This document shows, piece by piece, positions 15,110 through 23,593 of a DNA stretch of 64,000 nucleotides. The number at the start of each line of letters is the position of its first letter. Positions within the stretch are counted from its first letter, which is position 1. The stretch spans positions 62,001 to 126,000 of the forward strand of contig NZ_FTOV01000001.1 in assembly GCF_900156825.1 (NCBI RefSeq). The letters run 5' to 3'. A model generated the notes under the pieces. The model saw only the letters and a list, made by a program, of their open reading frames with translations. It made no database searches and had not been told where the DNA came from. Source of the DNA: Chryseobacterium gambrini. Lineage in GTDB: Bacteria > Bacteroidota > Bacteroidia > Flavobacteriales > Weeksellaceae. The position numbers were made by a program, and so were the translations under genes.

Positions 15110-16480
15110 ATGAAAAAGACATTGGCTGTTCTTACATTATCCACGCAGATTATTTTTGCCCAAAATATTACTCAGAAACTGGATGAAGCAACCAAAAATC
15201 TGATGAATTCTTCAGGGGCAATTTCGTCTAACTTATCATTTTATGTTTCCGATGAAAATGGAAATTTCATTTACGAATATCAGGGAAATAAAGGACTTTC
15301 CACAGCTTCTACGCAGAAAATATTTACTGCCGGAGCAGCTTTGGAGATTTTAGGAAAGAACTACACCTACAAGACTACTTCATCATATTCGGGAAATATT
15401 TCTGGTGGAAACCTGAACGGAAATCTTTTCATCAGCTCAACCGGAGATCCCACATTGGGAAGCTGGAGATATGAAGCCTATAAACCCGAAAATTTTAAGC
15501 AGAAATTAATCGATGCCATAAAAAAATCCGGGATTAAAAAAATTTCAGGAGATCTTGTGATCGACGATTCTTATTTTGATCATCAGACGATTCCGGGAGG
15601 ATGGCCATGGAATGATCTTGGAAATTACTATGGAGCCGGAGTTTGGGGGATCAACTGGCGCGAAAATCAGTTCGATATCAATATCAACGGAAATGAATTC
15701 AAAAGCTTCTCTTATCCGCTTGAAGGAGTTAACTGGCTGAATGATCTTAAAGTGGGCGGAAGTTCAGATCAGAGTCTGATTTTTACGGCGCCGCATTCTG
15801 ACGTTGCGCTGATTAACGGAACTTTACCCGCCAAAACGGTTACGGTTTCCGGTTCGGTTCCCAATCCGCCTTTGCAGCTTGGAGCGGAAGTGAAACAATG
15901 GCTGAAAGATTCGGGAATTGATTTTTCGGGGAAAGTGGTTACCAATTCCCAACTGGAAATTGAAGGAAAAAAAGCATTGCAGACTCCGAAAAATAATATT
16001 ATTCTTACCTACGAATCGCCGACTTTGGATAAAATTATTTACTGGTTTCTGAGAAAAAGCATCAATTTTTACGGTGAAACTTTAATAAAAACGTTAGGAA
16101 AAGAGAAAAAAGGCGATCCAAGTTTTAAAAGCGGAGTAGCTTATTTAAAAGAATTCTGGAAATCAAAGGGAATCAACCCGAATATGATTAATTTTGCCGA
16201 CGGAAGCGGACTTTCTCCGCAAAATTATGTTGCTGCGAAAGCAGAAGTTCAGGCTTTGCTGTACGCCAGAAAACAGCCTTGGTTTGAATCTTATTATGAT
16301 GGTTTTCCAACACATGATAACGGCATGAAAATGAAAAGCGGAACGATGAGCGATACCAAATCTTATGCAGGATATCACACCTCAAAAGACGGAAAAAAAT
16401 ATGTTTTCTCCATTATCATCAACAATTATGAAGGAAGCGGAAGCACAGAACTGCAGAAAATCCTGAATGTTTTAAAATAA
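15110..16480 (+). CDS. dacB: D-alanyl-D-alanine carboxypeptidase/endopeptidase (PBP4 type)
   Basis: This 456-residue periplasmic class C penicillin-binding protein trims or cleaves peptidoglycan peptides. A signal peptide (1-17, ...IIFAQ) is followed by the active-site SxxK in STASTQKIF (S67-K70). The large insertion domain typical of DacB comes next (SSTGDPTLGSWRYEAY, DLVIDDSYFD). The second motif lies within FADGSGLSPQN, and the third is KSGTMSDTKSYAGY. All catalytic motifs are present. The histidine kinase gene begins 8 bp downstream, so the two are probably co-transcribed. Confidence 0.92.
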   Translation: MKKTLAVLTLSTQIIFAQNITQKLDEATKNLMNSSGAISSNLSFYVSDENGNFIYEYQGNKGLSTASTQKIFTAGAALEILGKNYTYKTTSSYSGNISGGNLNGNLFISSTGDPTLGSWRYEAYKPENFKQKLIDAIKKSGIKKISGDLVIDDSYFDHQTIPGGWPWNDLGNYYGAGVWGINWRENQFDININGNEFKSFSYPLEGVNWLNDLKVGGSSDQSLIFTAPHSDVALINGTLPAKTVTVSGSVPNPPLQLGAEVKQWLKDSGIDFSGKVVTNSQLEIEGKKALQTPKNNIILTYESPTLDKIIYWFLRKSINFYGETLIKTLGKEKKGDPSFKSGVAYLKEFWKSKGINPNMINFADGSGLSPQNYVAAKAEVQALLYARKQPWFESYYDGFPTHDNGMKMKSGTMSDTKSYAGYHTSKDGKKYVFSIIINNYEGSGSTELQKILNVLK

Positions 16481-16487
16481 ATTTGCC

Positions 16488-17642
16488 TTGAAGAAATCCA
16501 TATTTGCAAGACTTAACAACTGGATTATTTTTACGCTGATGACAATTGTTGTCTTAACGATTGTTATTGCTTCTACGATCCTTTTTAATTTCCTCCGAAA
16601 AGAAGAAGTAAAACGGGTAGATATTTTAGTCACTGCGCTGAAATTTCAGCAGGAAGTAAAAGTTCCGAGTCTGGAAATTCAGGCATTGCTGCTGCAGATT
16701 TACAGTTCGAATACCACAATTCCGGTGATTATTCTCGATAAGAACGGACAGATTATCGAGCATAAAAATATTCCGCAGGATATTGAAAATAATTCTGCTG
16801 AAATTGTTGACTTGGCTAACAAAATGGCTAAAAATTATCCTCCGATCGAAATAAAAGTTCCCAATGCAAACAATCAGTTTGTATACTATGATAATTCCGA
16901 ACTGCTGAATAATCTTCGGTATTCTCCCTATATTTTAGGGTTTTTCATTCTGTGTTATTTTCTTTTTTCATTCTGGTTTTTACGGACGATTAAAAAAACG
17001 GACGAAGGCTATCTTTGGGCAGGTCTTGCTAAAGAAACTGCACACCAGATCGGAACTCCATTATCTTCGATGATCGGCTGGATGGAAATTATGAAACTGG
17101 ATACTCCGGATTCCGAAGGCGTTCATGAAATTGAAAAAGATATTGAGAGATTAAGAACGATTTCCGAGAGGTTTTCGAAGATTGGTTCTGTTCCGGAACT
17201 GAATGATAGGGATTTCAACGCGACCATTCAGGAAAATTACGATTATCTGAAAACAAGAATTTCAAGAAAGATCAATTTCGGACTTCACCTTCCCAATTAC
17301 ACGATTTTGGTTCCCCATAATAAAATCCTGATGAGCTGGGTGATTGAAAATCTGGTTAAAAATGCAGTGGATGCGATGAAAGGAGAGGGCTCTATTTCTA
17401 TGTCGGTTTTAGAAAGAAATAAAAATATTGTTGTTGAAGTTCAGGATACGGGAAGCGGAATGACGAAACAACAGGCAAGAAATGCTTTCAAACCGGGTTA
17501 TTCAACCAAGAAACGAGGTTGGGGATTGGGATTGTCTCTGGCAAAAAGAGTGATTCAGGAATATCACAACGGAGATATTAAAATTTCTCAGACGGAAATA
17601 GGAAAGGGAACGACTTTTAGGATTACGATTAAAAAAGGGTAA
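16488..17642 (+). CDS. Membrane sensor histidine kinase (TTG start)
   Basis: This 384-residue kinase has membrane helices at about 12-35 and 147-165 flanking a periplasmic sensor of about 110 residues. The phospho-acceptor histidine is H186 in AKETAHQIGTPLSSMIGWME. An HATPase domain follows, with N-box NLVKNAVDAM, DTGSGM and the G2 box GWGLGLSLAKRV. No HAMP domain or receiver is visible. The start is TTG (16488) in the same CCTTGAA context as the permease gene at 4518; it gives the proper basic, hydrophobic N-terminus. No response regulator is adjacent. Coupling to dacB suggests an envelope signal (inference). Confidence 0.88.
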   Translation: MKKSIFARLNNWIIFTLMTIVVLTIVIASTILFNFLRKEEVKRVDILVTALKFQQEVKVPSLEIQALLLQIYSSNTTIPVIILDKNGQIIEHKNIPQDIENNSAEIVDLANKMAKNYPPIEIKVPNANNQFVYYDNSELLNNLRYSPYILGFFILCYFLFSFWFLRTIKKTDEGYLWAGLAKETAHQIGTPLSSMIGWMEIMKLDTPDSEGVHEIEKDIERLRTISERFSKIGSVPELNDRDFNATIQENYDYLKTRISRKINFGLHLPNYTILVPHNKILMSWVIENLVKNAVDAMKGEGSISMSVLERNKNIVVEVQDTGSGMTKQQARNAFKPGYSTKKRGWGLGLSLAKRVIQEYHNGDIKISQTEIGKGTTFRITIKKG

Positions 17643-17668
17643 ATTGTTTCAGGAATGTGCTGTGTAAA

Positions 17669-17691
17669 GTTTGTCATTCCGGAGGAATCTA
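17669..17691. repeat. Single arm of the TTTGTCATTCC repeat
   Basis: This 23-bp stretch differs at one position from each arm of the perfect inverted repeat at 27104-27177. The rest of the 17643-18094 gap is filled by the two repeat entries that follow. Confidence 0.6.
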
Positions 17692-17764
17692 AGCTGCGAA
17701 ATTTATATTTTGATTTTTATTAACTGACAATTTTTCATTGAATATTTATAAGGAGTGACCTGAA

Positions 17765-17890
17765 TTTTAGCCCTGATTGAAGCTTTGTCTGAGCTCATTT
17801 TGTGTATTTGGGGTTTGCGGCGGCGAAGCCGCCGCAAACCCCAAATACACAAAATAGCGAGTGCGGAAAGCAGGAAAAAGCTCCTGAAAA
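17765..17890. repeat. Variable-arm palindrome repeat, copy 1
   Basis: The conserved left flank (TAGCCCTGATTGAAGC, TGTCTGAGCTCA) and right flank (AGCGAGTGCGGAAAGC, AAGCTCCTGAAAA) enclose a perfect 27-bp inverted repeat (17798-17824 with 17828-17854, loop GAA). The flanks match those at 22026-22145, but the arm sequence is different. A third copy lies inverted at 60520. Confidence 0.8.
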
Positions 17891-17918
17891 TTAGCCATTA
17901 TTTACAGCATTTACAAAG

Positions 17919-17994
17919 ACTTCGACAAGCTCAGTCTGACAAAATTTCAAAATAGCAGTTGGATTTAGCAATGTCATGCTGAACTTGCAGAAAC
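17919..17994. repeat. Paired inverted repeat (TCAGCATGA type), copy 2
   Basis: The left arm ACTTCGACAAGCTCAGTCTG (17919-17940) and right arm GTCATGCTGAACTTGCAGAA (17973-17994) are imperfect complements about 32 bp apart. They are related to the pairs at 14801 and 63304. Confidence 0.6.
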
Positions 17995-18035
17995 ATCCGT
18001 TTGCTCAAAAACTCTTGCTGCCCACATTGACAGTA

Positions 18036-18062
18036 AAAAAGCGGAGAAAATTCCCCGCTTGA
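18036..18062 (-). terminator. Terminator of the M61 gene
   Basis: AAGCGGAGAA pairs with TTCCCCGCTT (ending 18060) through one wobble pair. On the minus strand it is followed by a T-run. Confidence 0.65.
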
Positions 18063-18094
18063 TTACTAAGTCCTAATTTTAATCTTAGCTGCAT

Positions 18095-19951
18095 TTATTT
18101 TTTTCCGGTTAACCACTGATCCTGTAATTTTTGTTCAGCGGCTGTTGGATTAGATTTGAACTGAAGCGTTTCGATCGTCATTTTATCCAGAATTGCTTTC
18201 CCTTTAAGATCGATTTTCTCTGTTTTGTCACCATTCTTTCTTAAAACGGTTACCGTTACATTTTGTCCTTCCTTTACAGATTTCGCATATTCTACAAACG
18301 ACTGGATATTCTGAACATTGATGGTTTTTCCGTTCAGAGCAACGATTTTATCAGTGATTTTAAATCCGATGCTTTTTGAGAAAGGAGACAGGGCAGAACT
18401 TTCGTCGAATACAAAAGCATTGTCTTTATCATCAAAACCGGTCTGTTGAGGATCTTTAATGAACCAGAAGATTGGCGGAGTTTCCTGTTTTTTTGCTTCT
18501 ACACCTACAAGACTCAGATATTGTGCATAAGGAGTCGGCTGATCTCCTGAAATGTATTTGTTATAGAAATCTTTTACCTGAGGATACCCTGTAACTGTTA
18601 CCAGTTCGTCAATCAGTTTATCGTCTTTAAACGGTTTGTTTTCCCCAAATCGCTGAGACAGTTTTCTGATCATGTCACGATAGCCCATTTCTCCGTTGGA
18701 CAGCTTTCTCAATTCGATATCCAGACACATCGCAAGAAGCGCACCTTTTTCGTAAACGTTTCTGTATTGGTCTTTGTATTCGTCTTTAAGAACATTTTTA
18801 CTCATTACCGTAAAAGGCATCGTATCGTTATAGTTCTTGGAGTTGGCGATTTTTTCGCTCATTCTCTGAAGGAATTCATCTTTTGTGATCAGACCTTCCT
18901 GAATCTGGAATAAATTCGCAAAATACTCTGTTCCGCCTTCATACATCCACAAATGCTGAGACATTTTTGGATCTGCATAATCGAAATAGTGAATTTCTTC
19001 CGAATGCGTTTTCAGAGGATTTACCGTATGGAAAAACTCGTGAGAAACAACGTCTGTAATGGTTTTGTCAATGGCATCTTTTGGCATCATTTCAGGCAGG
19101 ACAACACTTGTGGATTCGTGGTGTTCCAAAGCTCCGAAACCTTTGATATGCGGTTCTTCCATTCCCGAAAGATAAAGCATGATCGCATATTTTTTGTTGG
19201 TGTTCATGTCACCTAAGAATTTCTTCTGGGCAATCACCGTTTTCTCAAGATTTTCTTTGAAATCAGCGGCTTTGTATTTTCCTGTCGGAGAATAAACGCC
19301 CAATACAAGATCCATTCCTCCCGCATTAAACGTCACATAATCCGGTTTTGTGTACATTAACGGAGAATCGGTCACTTTTGCATAATTCGCTAAAGTATAG
19401 GTGTCTGTAGATTCAGATTTATCCTGATCTACCAAAGCGGTTGTTCCGTAGAAATCTGTCGGTTTCTGGATAACCAACTGATAAGGAACATCCTGCATAT
19501 TATCGATGTAACCTATAAAACCGTGGGTATTGATCAGATAAACTTTTCCGGTTTCAATATCTGTTCCCGAAGGTGAAAATACCGCTTTGTGTTTGGAATC
19601 GTCCATTTCTTCATCGAAACTGTCATTCACAAGATAAGTTACTTTGCTTAAATTCTGAGCATTTTTCAGAGCGTAAGTGTTGTCATTTACTTTTGTGAAA
19701 GCAATCTCTTTTCCTTTGTTATCTAAAAATTTAATTCCTTCCACGAATCTTCCGTAATCGTCTACAGAATAAGTTCCCGGAACGGTTTTAGGAAAATGAA
19801 ACTTCACGTCACCGGATTTCATTTTTGGGAATTCCATCGTTACGGCAACCTTATCGTCTTTTACATTTACCAGATCTATCGTAGTTTTTATAGACTGTGC
19901 ATTTACAAAAAACGCAGCCAGTAATCCTAAACTTAGTGCTATTTTTTTCAT
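18095..19951 (-). CDS. M61-family metallopeptidase with PDZ domain
   Basis: This is an exported zinc peptidase of about 618 residues in the glycyl-aminopeptidase-like M61 family. The start is ATG 19951 (MKKIALSLGLLAAFFVNAQ, a clean signal peptide); a second ATG lies three codons upstream. The N-terminal beta domain runs to about 240. The gluzincin site HEFFH is in DVVSHEFFHTVNPLKTH (about 304-308), and a downstream Glu lies in LWMYEGGTEYFANLF. A C-terminal PDZ domain (about 505-590; SIGFKITDKIVALNGKTINV) completes the family architecture. It probably acts in the periplasm on small peptides. It lies alone, 158 bp from the M1 peptidase gene on the same strand. Confidence 0.9.
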   Translation of the reverse strand: MKKIALSLGLLAAFFVNAQSIKTTIDLVNVKDDKVAVTMEFPKMKSGDVKFHFPKTVPGTYSVDDYGRFVEGIKFLDNKGKEIAFTKVNDNTYALKNAQNLSKVTYLVNDSFDEEMDDSKHKAVFSPSGTDIETGKVYLINTHGFIGYIDNMQDVPYQLVIQKPTDFYGTTALVDQDKSESTDTYTLANYAKVTDSPLMYTKPDYVTFNAGGMDLVLGVYSPTGKYKAADFKENLEKTVIAQKKFLGDMNTNKKYAIMLYLSGMEEPHIKGFGALEHHESTSVVLPEMMPKDAIDKTITDVVSHEFFHTVNPLKTHSEEIHYFDYADPKMSQHLWMYEGGTEYFANLFQIQEGLITKDEFLQRMSEKIANSKNYNDTMPFTVMSKNVLKDEYKDQYRNVYEKGALLAMCLDIELRKLSNGEMGYRDMIRKLSQRFGENKPFKDDKLIDELVTVTGYPQVKDFYNKYISGDQPTPYAQYLSLVGVEAKKQETPPIFWFIKDPQQTGFDDKDNAFVFDESSALSPFSKSIGFKITDKIVALNGKTINVQNIQSFVEYAKSVKEGQNVTVTVLRKNGDKTEKIDLKGKAILDKMTIETLQFKSNPTAAEQKLQDQWLTGKK

Positions 19952-20118
19952 TGAGTTCAAATTATATTCAAGTAGTTGATGAAAAACTGAATTTGTTACT
20001 TTAAAAGTTTTAAATTTTTGTTAAAATTTACAGAGAGTAATTAATTTAATACTGATTCCTGAATAAATGAAACAAAAAAGCAAAACCGAAAAATGATTTT
20101 GCCTGTATTATTAAGATT

Positions 20119-21747
20119 TTACTGTACCTTTTTATAATCAATGTAATAATTCTCGTTAAACTGTACAGGAGTTCCTTTTTTTAGCTTTACAGTCTGCCAT
20201 TGCTCGGTTGGATTTATGGTTATTCCGTCAACAATGATTGGGAGCTTTAGATTCTTGATGATATTGGTGTAGCGGAATTTAAGTTCTTCGCCTTTCTGAG
20301 AATATTCCAGTGTCGGAATTTTTGTGGTTCTCAGATATTGATTGAAAACACTTGAAAAATCGATTCCGGATTTCTTTGAAATATAATTTTCGATCTGTTC
20401 GGTGGTAACCGTCTGATGATAAAAATCTTTATTGATTCCTCTTAAAATTTCTCTGAATTTCGCATCGTTATTGATGACCTGACGGATCGTGTGAAGCATA
20501 CTTGCGCCTTTCGGATACATATCGCCGCTTCCTTCATTTCTTACGCCGTATTTCCCGATGATCGGAACATCATTCTGAATACCATTGCGGATTCCCTGTG
20601 CATAAATATCCGCAGATTTTTTGTCCATATATTTTTCGGTGAACAAGACTTCGGAGTACATCGTGAAACCTTCGTGTACCCACATATCTGCCTGATCTTT
20701 TGCTGTGATATTATTCGCAAACCACTCGTGTCCGCTTTCATGAACGATAATGTAATCCCAGTTTAATCCAACTCCCGTTCCGGAAAGATCCTGCCCCAGA
20801 TAACCGTTTTGGTAAGCATTTCCGTACGCAACGTTACTTTGGTGCTCCATTCCCAAATAAGGGGAATCTACAAGCTTGTAAGAATCTTCATAGAAAGGAT
20901 AGGGTCCAAACCAGTACTCAAAGGCTGAAAGCATGGGTTTTACCTGCTGAAACTGTTTTTTTGCTTTGTCTAAATTATAATCAATTACCCAGTAATCCAA
21001 ATCCAGTTTCCCTTTTTCTCCGTTAAAAGTATCTTTGAAGTTCACATATTTTCCAATATTCGGAATGATAGAGTAGGCGTTAATCGGATTTTTAACTTCC
21101 CATGTGTAAGCCATTTTATCACCTTCTGCTTTTTTGCTTATTAATCTTCCGTTTCCAACCCCCACTAAATCTTTGGGAGTAATGATTTTCATCACAACGC
21201 CATTGTCGGGTTCATCATCCCAGATATCTTTGGTAGGAAGCCAGATAGAAGCTCCGATTCCTTCGTCGGCAACGCTCATCCACGGATTTCCGTTTTCATC
21301 TTTGGTGAAAACCCAGCCTCCGTCCCAAGGTGCCCGTTTTGCAATGGTTGGATTTCCGGAATAGGTGACGTCAATTGTATATTTTTCTCCTTTTTTAAAG
21401 CTTTTATTGGTTTTGATCCAGATAAAATCGCCGTCCTGTTTATATTCTGCAACCGGAAAACTGGCTTCCAATTTATCGGCTTTCATTGGCTGCTGCAGAT
21501 CAATCTGAAACGTAGGATTGGTAACGTCTTTAATGATCTCAAAACTGATCTTGTTGTTTCCCTTAATACTTTTCTGAGTAAAATCAGGCTCTACGGTAAG
21601 GTCATATTTTTTGACGTCCCAAAAGTTTCGGAATTGTGTATTGGAACCTTTTAAGGTATCCTGTTTCGTGAAAACCTTATCTTTCTCGAAAAACTGTCCG
21701 AAAGAAAGACTTGCCGCAAACAAAAGCGTATATGAAAGTTTTTTCAT
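20119..21747 (-). CDS. M1-family metallopeptidase (aminopeptidase)
   Basis: This 542-residue exported zinc peptidase has a signal peptide at 1-17 (...LSFGQ). The N-terminal beta saddle runs to about 245. The substrate-binding GMEHQ (299-303) replaces the classical GxMEN. The zinc site is HESGH (336-340), with the third ligand E359 in MWVHEGFTMYSE. It lacks the long C-terminal helical domain of PepN, like other short Bacteroidota M1 enzymes. It probably removes N-terminal residues from peptides outside the cytoplasm. Together with the neighbouring M61 peptidase it suggests extracytoplasmic peptide scavenging. Confidence 0.9.
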   Translation of the reverse strand: MKKLSYTLLFAASLSFGQFFEKDKVFTKQDTLKGSNTQFRNFWDVKKYDLTVEPDFTQKSIKGNNKISFEIIKDVTNPTFQIDLQQPMKADKLEASFPVAEYKQDGDFIWIKTNKSFKKGEKYTIDVTYSGNPTIAKRAPWDGGWVFTKDENGNPWMSVADEGIGASIWLPTKDIWDDEPDNGVVMKIITPKDLVGVGNGRLISKKAEGDKMAYTWEVKNPINAYSIIPNIGKYVNFKDTFNGEKGKLDLDYWVIDYNLDKAKKQFQQVKPMLSAFEYWFGPYPFYEDSYKLVDSPYLGMEHQSNVAYGNAYQNGYLGQDLSGTGVGLNWDYIIVHESGHEWFANNITAKDQADMWVHEGFTMYSEVLFTEKYMDKKSADIYAQGIRNGIQNDVPIIGKYGVRNEGSGDMYPKGASMLHTIRQVINNDAKFREILRGINKDFYHQTVTTEQIENYISKKSGIDFSSVFNQYLRTTKIPTLEYSQKGEELKFRYTNIIKNLKLPIIVDGITINPTEQWQTVKLKKGTPVQFNENYYIDYKKVQ

Positions 21748-21898
21748 CTGAATTAAATTATAATCGCTAAAATAGAAATTTAATAGACGTAAAATTCAGC
21801 TTATCTAAATTATTACGATCTTTTTAATTAGACGAAAGAAGTAAAAGTTTGTTACATTTTTTGTCGTTATCATTTCGTAATCAATGGTTTCCAAGTAA

Positions 21899-21957
21899 AA
21901 TTCCCCTCCTCTGGAGGGGTGTCAAAAATTCTGAAGAATTTTTGACGGGGTGGTTAA
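21899..21957 (+). repeat. Dispersed repeat, copy B (CTCTGGAGGGG type)
   Basis: Matches 12661-12720 over its whole length, with the same CCTC(T)GGAGGGGTG start and AATTTTTGACGGGGTGGTTAAA end. It lies in the 448-bp gap behind the M1 peptidase gene. Confidence 0.75.
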
Positions 21958-22025
21958 AAAACACAATCCGCAAAAGACTTACTATCAATATTTTCAGAAA
22001 CAATTCTTTTCCAGACAAAAACCCC

Positions 22026-22145
22026 AGCCGCGATTGCAGCAATTGTCTGAGCTCATTTTCAAGGTTCAGGTTTTGCGGCGGCAAAGCCGCAAAACCTGAA
22101 CCTTGAAAATAGCGAGTGCGGAAAGCGCGATAAAGCTCCTGAAAA
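22026..22145. repeat. Variable-arm palindrome repeat, copy 2
   Basis: The flanks are near-identical to those of copy 1 (CAGCCGCGATTGCAGC, TGTCTGAGCTCA; AGCGAGTGCGGAAAGC, AAGCTCCTGAAAA). They enclose a perfect 25-bp inverted repeat (22055-22079 with 22086-22110) whose sequence differs from copy 1 except for the GCGGC-rich tip. Confidence 0.8.
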
Positions 22146-22149
22146 AGAA

Positions 22150-22175
22150 AAATCCCGCAGAAAATCTACGGGACT
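22150..22175 (-). terminator. Terminator of tatC
   Basis: TCCCGCAGA (22153-22161) pairs with TCTACGGGA (22165-22173), one wobble, with a T-run on the minus-strand side. Confidence 0.65.
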
Positions 22176-22195
22176 ATATTTTAAATGAATAAAAA

Positions 22196-23023
22196 TTATT
22201 TCTGAACTGTAGGTAAATTTCCAGCCGCTTTCTGAACTTTCTTATACGTATACGAACACATGATGATACTGAATTCGTACAGTAAAAGCAGTGGAAATGC
22301 TGCCATCAACATACTTAAAACGTCTGCCGGAGTGATAATTGCTGCAACTACCATGATTAAAACAATCGCATGACGACGGTATGTTTTCATAAAGGTTGGT
22401 GTAAGAATTCCGATGGTGGTAAGGAAATAAATAAGAACCGGAAAAAGGAAAATTACGCCCATTCCTAAAACAACCTGTAAAAACAGAGTCGTATAATCGC
22501 TTAAATCATAAAGCGGAATAATAATATCGGAGATTTTGAAAATAACCCCAAAATTAACGGCAAAAGGAAGAATTAAATAATATCCGCATAAAACGCCCGT
22601 CATGAATAAAATCCAAACCGAATTGATGATAAAGATTGAATTTTTTCTTTCATTCGGATGTAAAGCGGGGCTGATGAATCTCCAAAGTTCCCATACAATA
22701 TAAGGAAAAGCCAAAACAATTCCTCCAAAAATGGAAACTGCCATCATCACATTAAACTGCTGGTAAAGCTTGCTTGCACGAACCGGAAAATCTTTCGGAA
22801 GGTGAATGCTGTCTTCGCCCAAAATCATTTTGGAAAAATGATTCACAATCTCAAAGGTGGCAAAATCATTTCGGGTAGGACCAAAGAAAACGTGATCCAT
22901 AATCCAGTTGATATTGAAACCGATAATAACTGCAGCAATTATAATAGCGAGAATTGAACGGATGAGATGACCTCTTAGTTCACCAATATGTCCCCAAAAA
23001 GACATGTCTTTAGCATCACTCAC
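22196..23023 (-). CDS. tatC: Twin-arginine translocase subunit TatC
   Basis: This 275-residue polytopic inner-membrane protein recognises twin-arginine signal peptides and, with TatA, exports folded proteins. The conserved N-terminus MSFWGHIGELRGHLIRSI, FPYIVWELWRFISPALHPNERK and the sixth-helix TPADVLSMLMAAFPLLLLYE are all present, with six predicted helices. An internal loop of about 40 residues after helix 1 (about 45-80) is longer than in E. coli. It is the last gene of a three-gene minus-strand unit with kdsD and an unknown gene. No tatA is in the window. Confidence 0.95.
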   Translation of the reverse strand: MSDAKDMSFWGHIGELRGHLIRSILAIIIAAVIIGFNINWIMDHVFFGPTRNDFATFEIVNHFSKMILGEDSIHLPKDFPVRASKLYQQFNVMMAVSIFGGIVLAFPYIVWELWRFISPALHPNERKNSIFIINSVWILFMTGVLCGYYLILPFAVNFGVIFKISDIIIPLYDLSDYTTLFLQVVLGMGVIFLFPVLIYFLTTIGILTPTFMKTYRRHAIVLIMVVAAIITPADVLSMLMAAFPLLLLYEFSIIMCSYTYKKVQKAAGNLPTVQK

Positions 23024-23099
23024 AGGATAATATTTTTTTAAGATTTCAAATTTAGGAAAAAAGTTTCAGTAAAAGGAAGTTTAATATCAATACTGTGGA

Positions 23100-23585
23100 C
23101 TAATTCTCTATTTTCATATCGTTGAGCAGATTTTTAGCAATTTTGCCGATTTCTTTCCATCGCTCATCCAGATTAAGGTCTACTTTTTCGAAAAACCATT
23201 CGTCCTCAGTAATTTTTGATACAGCCTCTTTAAATTGTAAAAGTTTAGGAATGGTTGCCACACCGATCAGGTTGTTTCTCAGCATAGTTTTGAAAATTTC
23301 TTCGGTAAAGACAAATTCTATATTTTCTTCAAGTCTTCTGAATGGAAAATCTTCCGAGGCATTAGTTCTGAATTTTTCGGCATCATAAGTACACAGGACT
23401 AAAACTTTTACCAATATATCATAATAGTCATTACTGTTTTCATCAAATGTATGTTCCGTGAAATAATTTATCTTTTGCTCTTTCTTTCTTGATACAGTAT
23501 AAGTTCTGGGCTGGTCTGCGTGGTAATAGATATAATTTCTCAGGATATAAAATAAAAGACCTGCCAAAAGAAGTAAAAAATACAT
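23100..23585 (-). CDS. Hypothetical single-pass membrane protein
   Basis: I do not recognise this 161-residue protein. One N-terminal helix (MYFLLLLAGLLFYILRNYIYY) anchors a cytoplasmic or periplasmic part rich in Glu, Lys and aromatic residues (YDILVKVLVLCTYDAEKFR, WFFEKVDLNLDERWKEIGKIAKNLL). It lies between kdsD (8 bp upstream) and tatC (76 bp downstream) on the minus strand, so it is probably co-transcribed. No catalytic motif is visible. Confidence 0.65.
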   Translation of the reverse strand: MYFLLLLAGLLFYILRNYIYYHADQPRTYTVSRKKEQKINYFTEHTFDENSNDYYDILVKVLVLCTYDAEKFRTNASEDFPFRRLEENIEFVFTEEIFKTMLRNNLIGVATIPKLLQFKEAVSKITEDEWFFEKVDLNLDERWKEIGKIAKNLLNDMKIEN

Positions 23586-23593
23586 AAAAGAGA

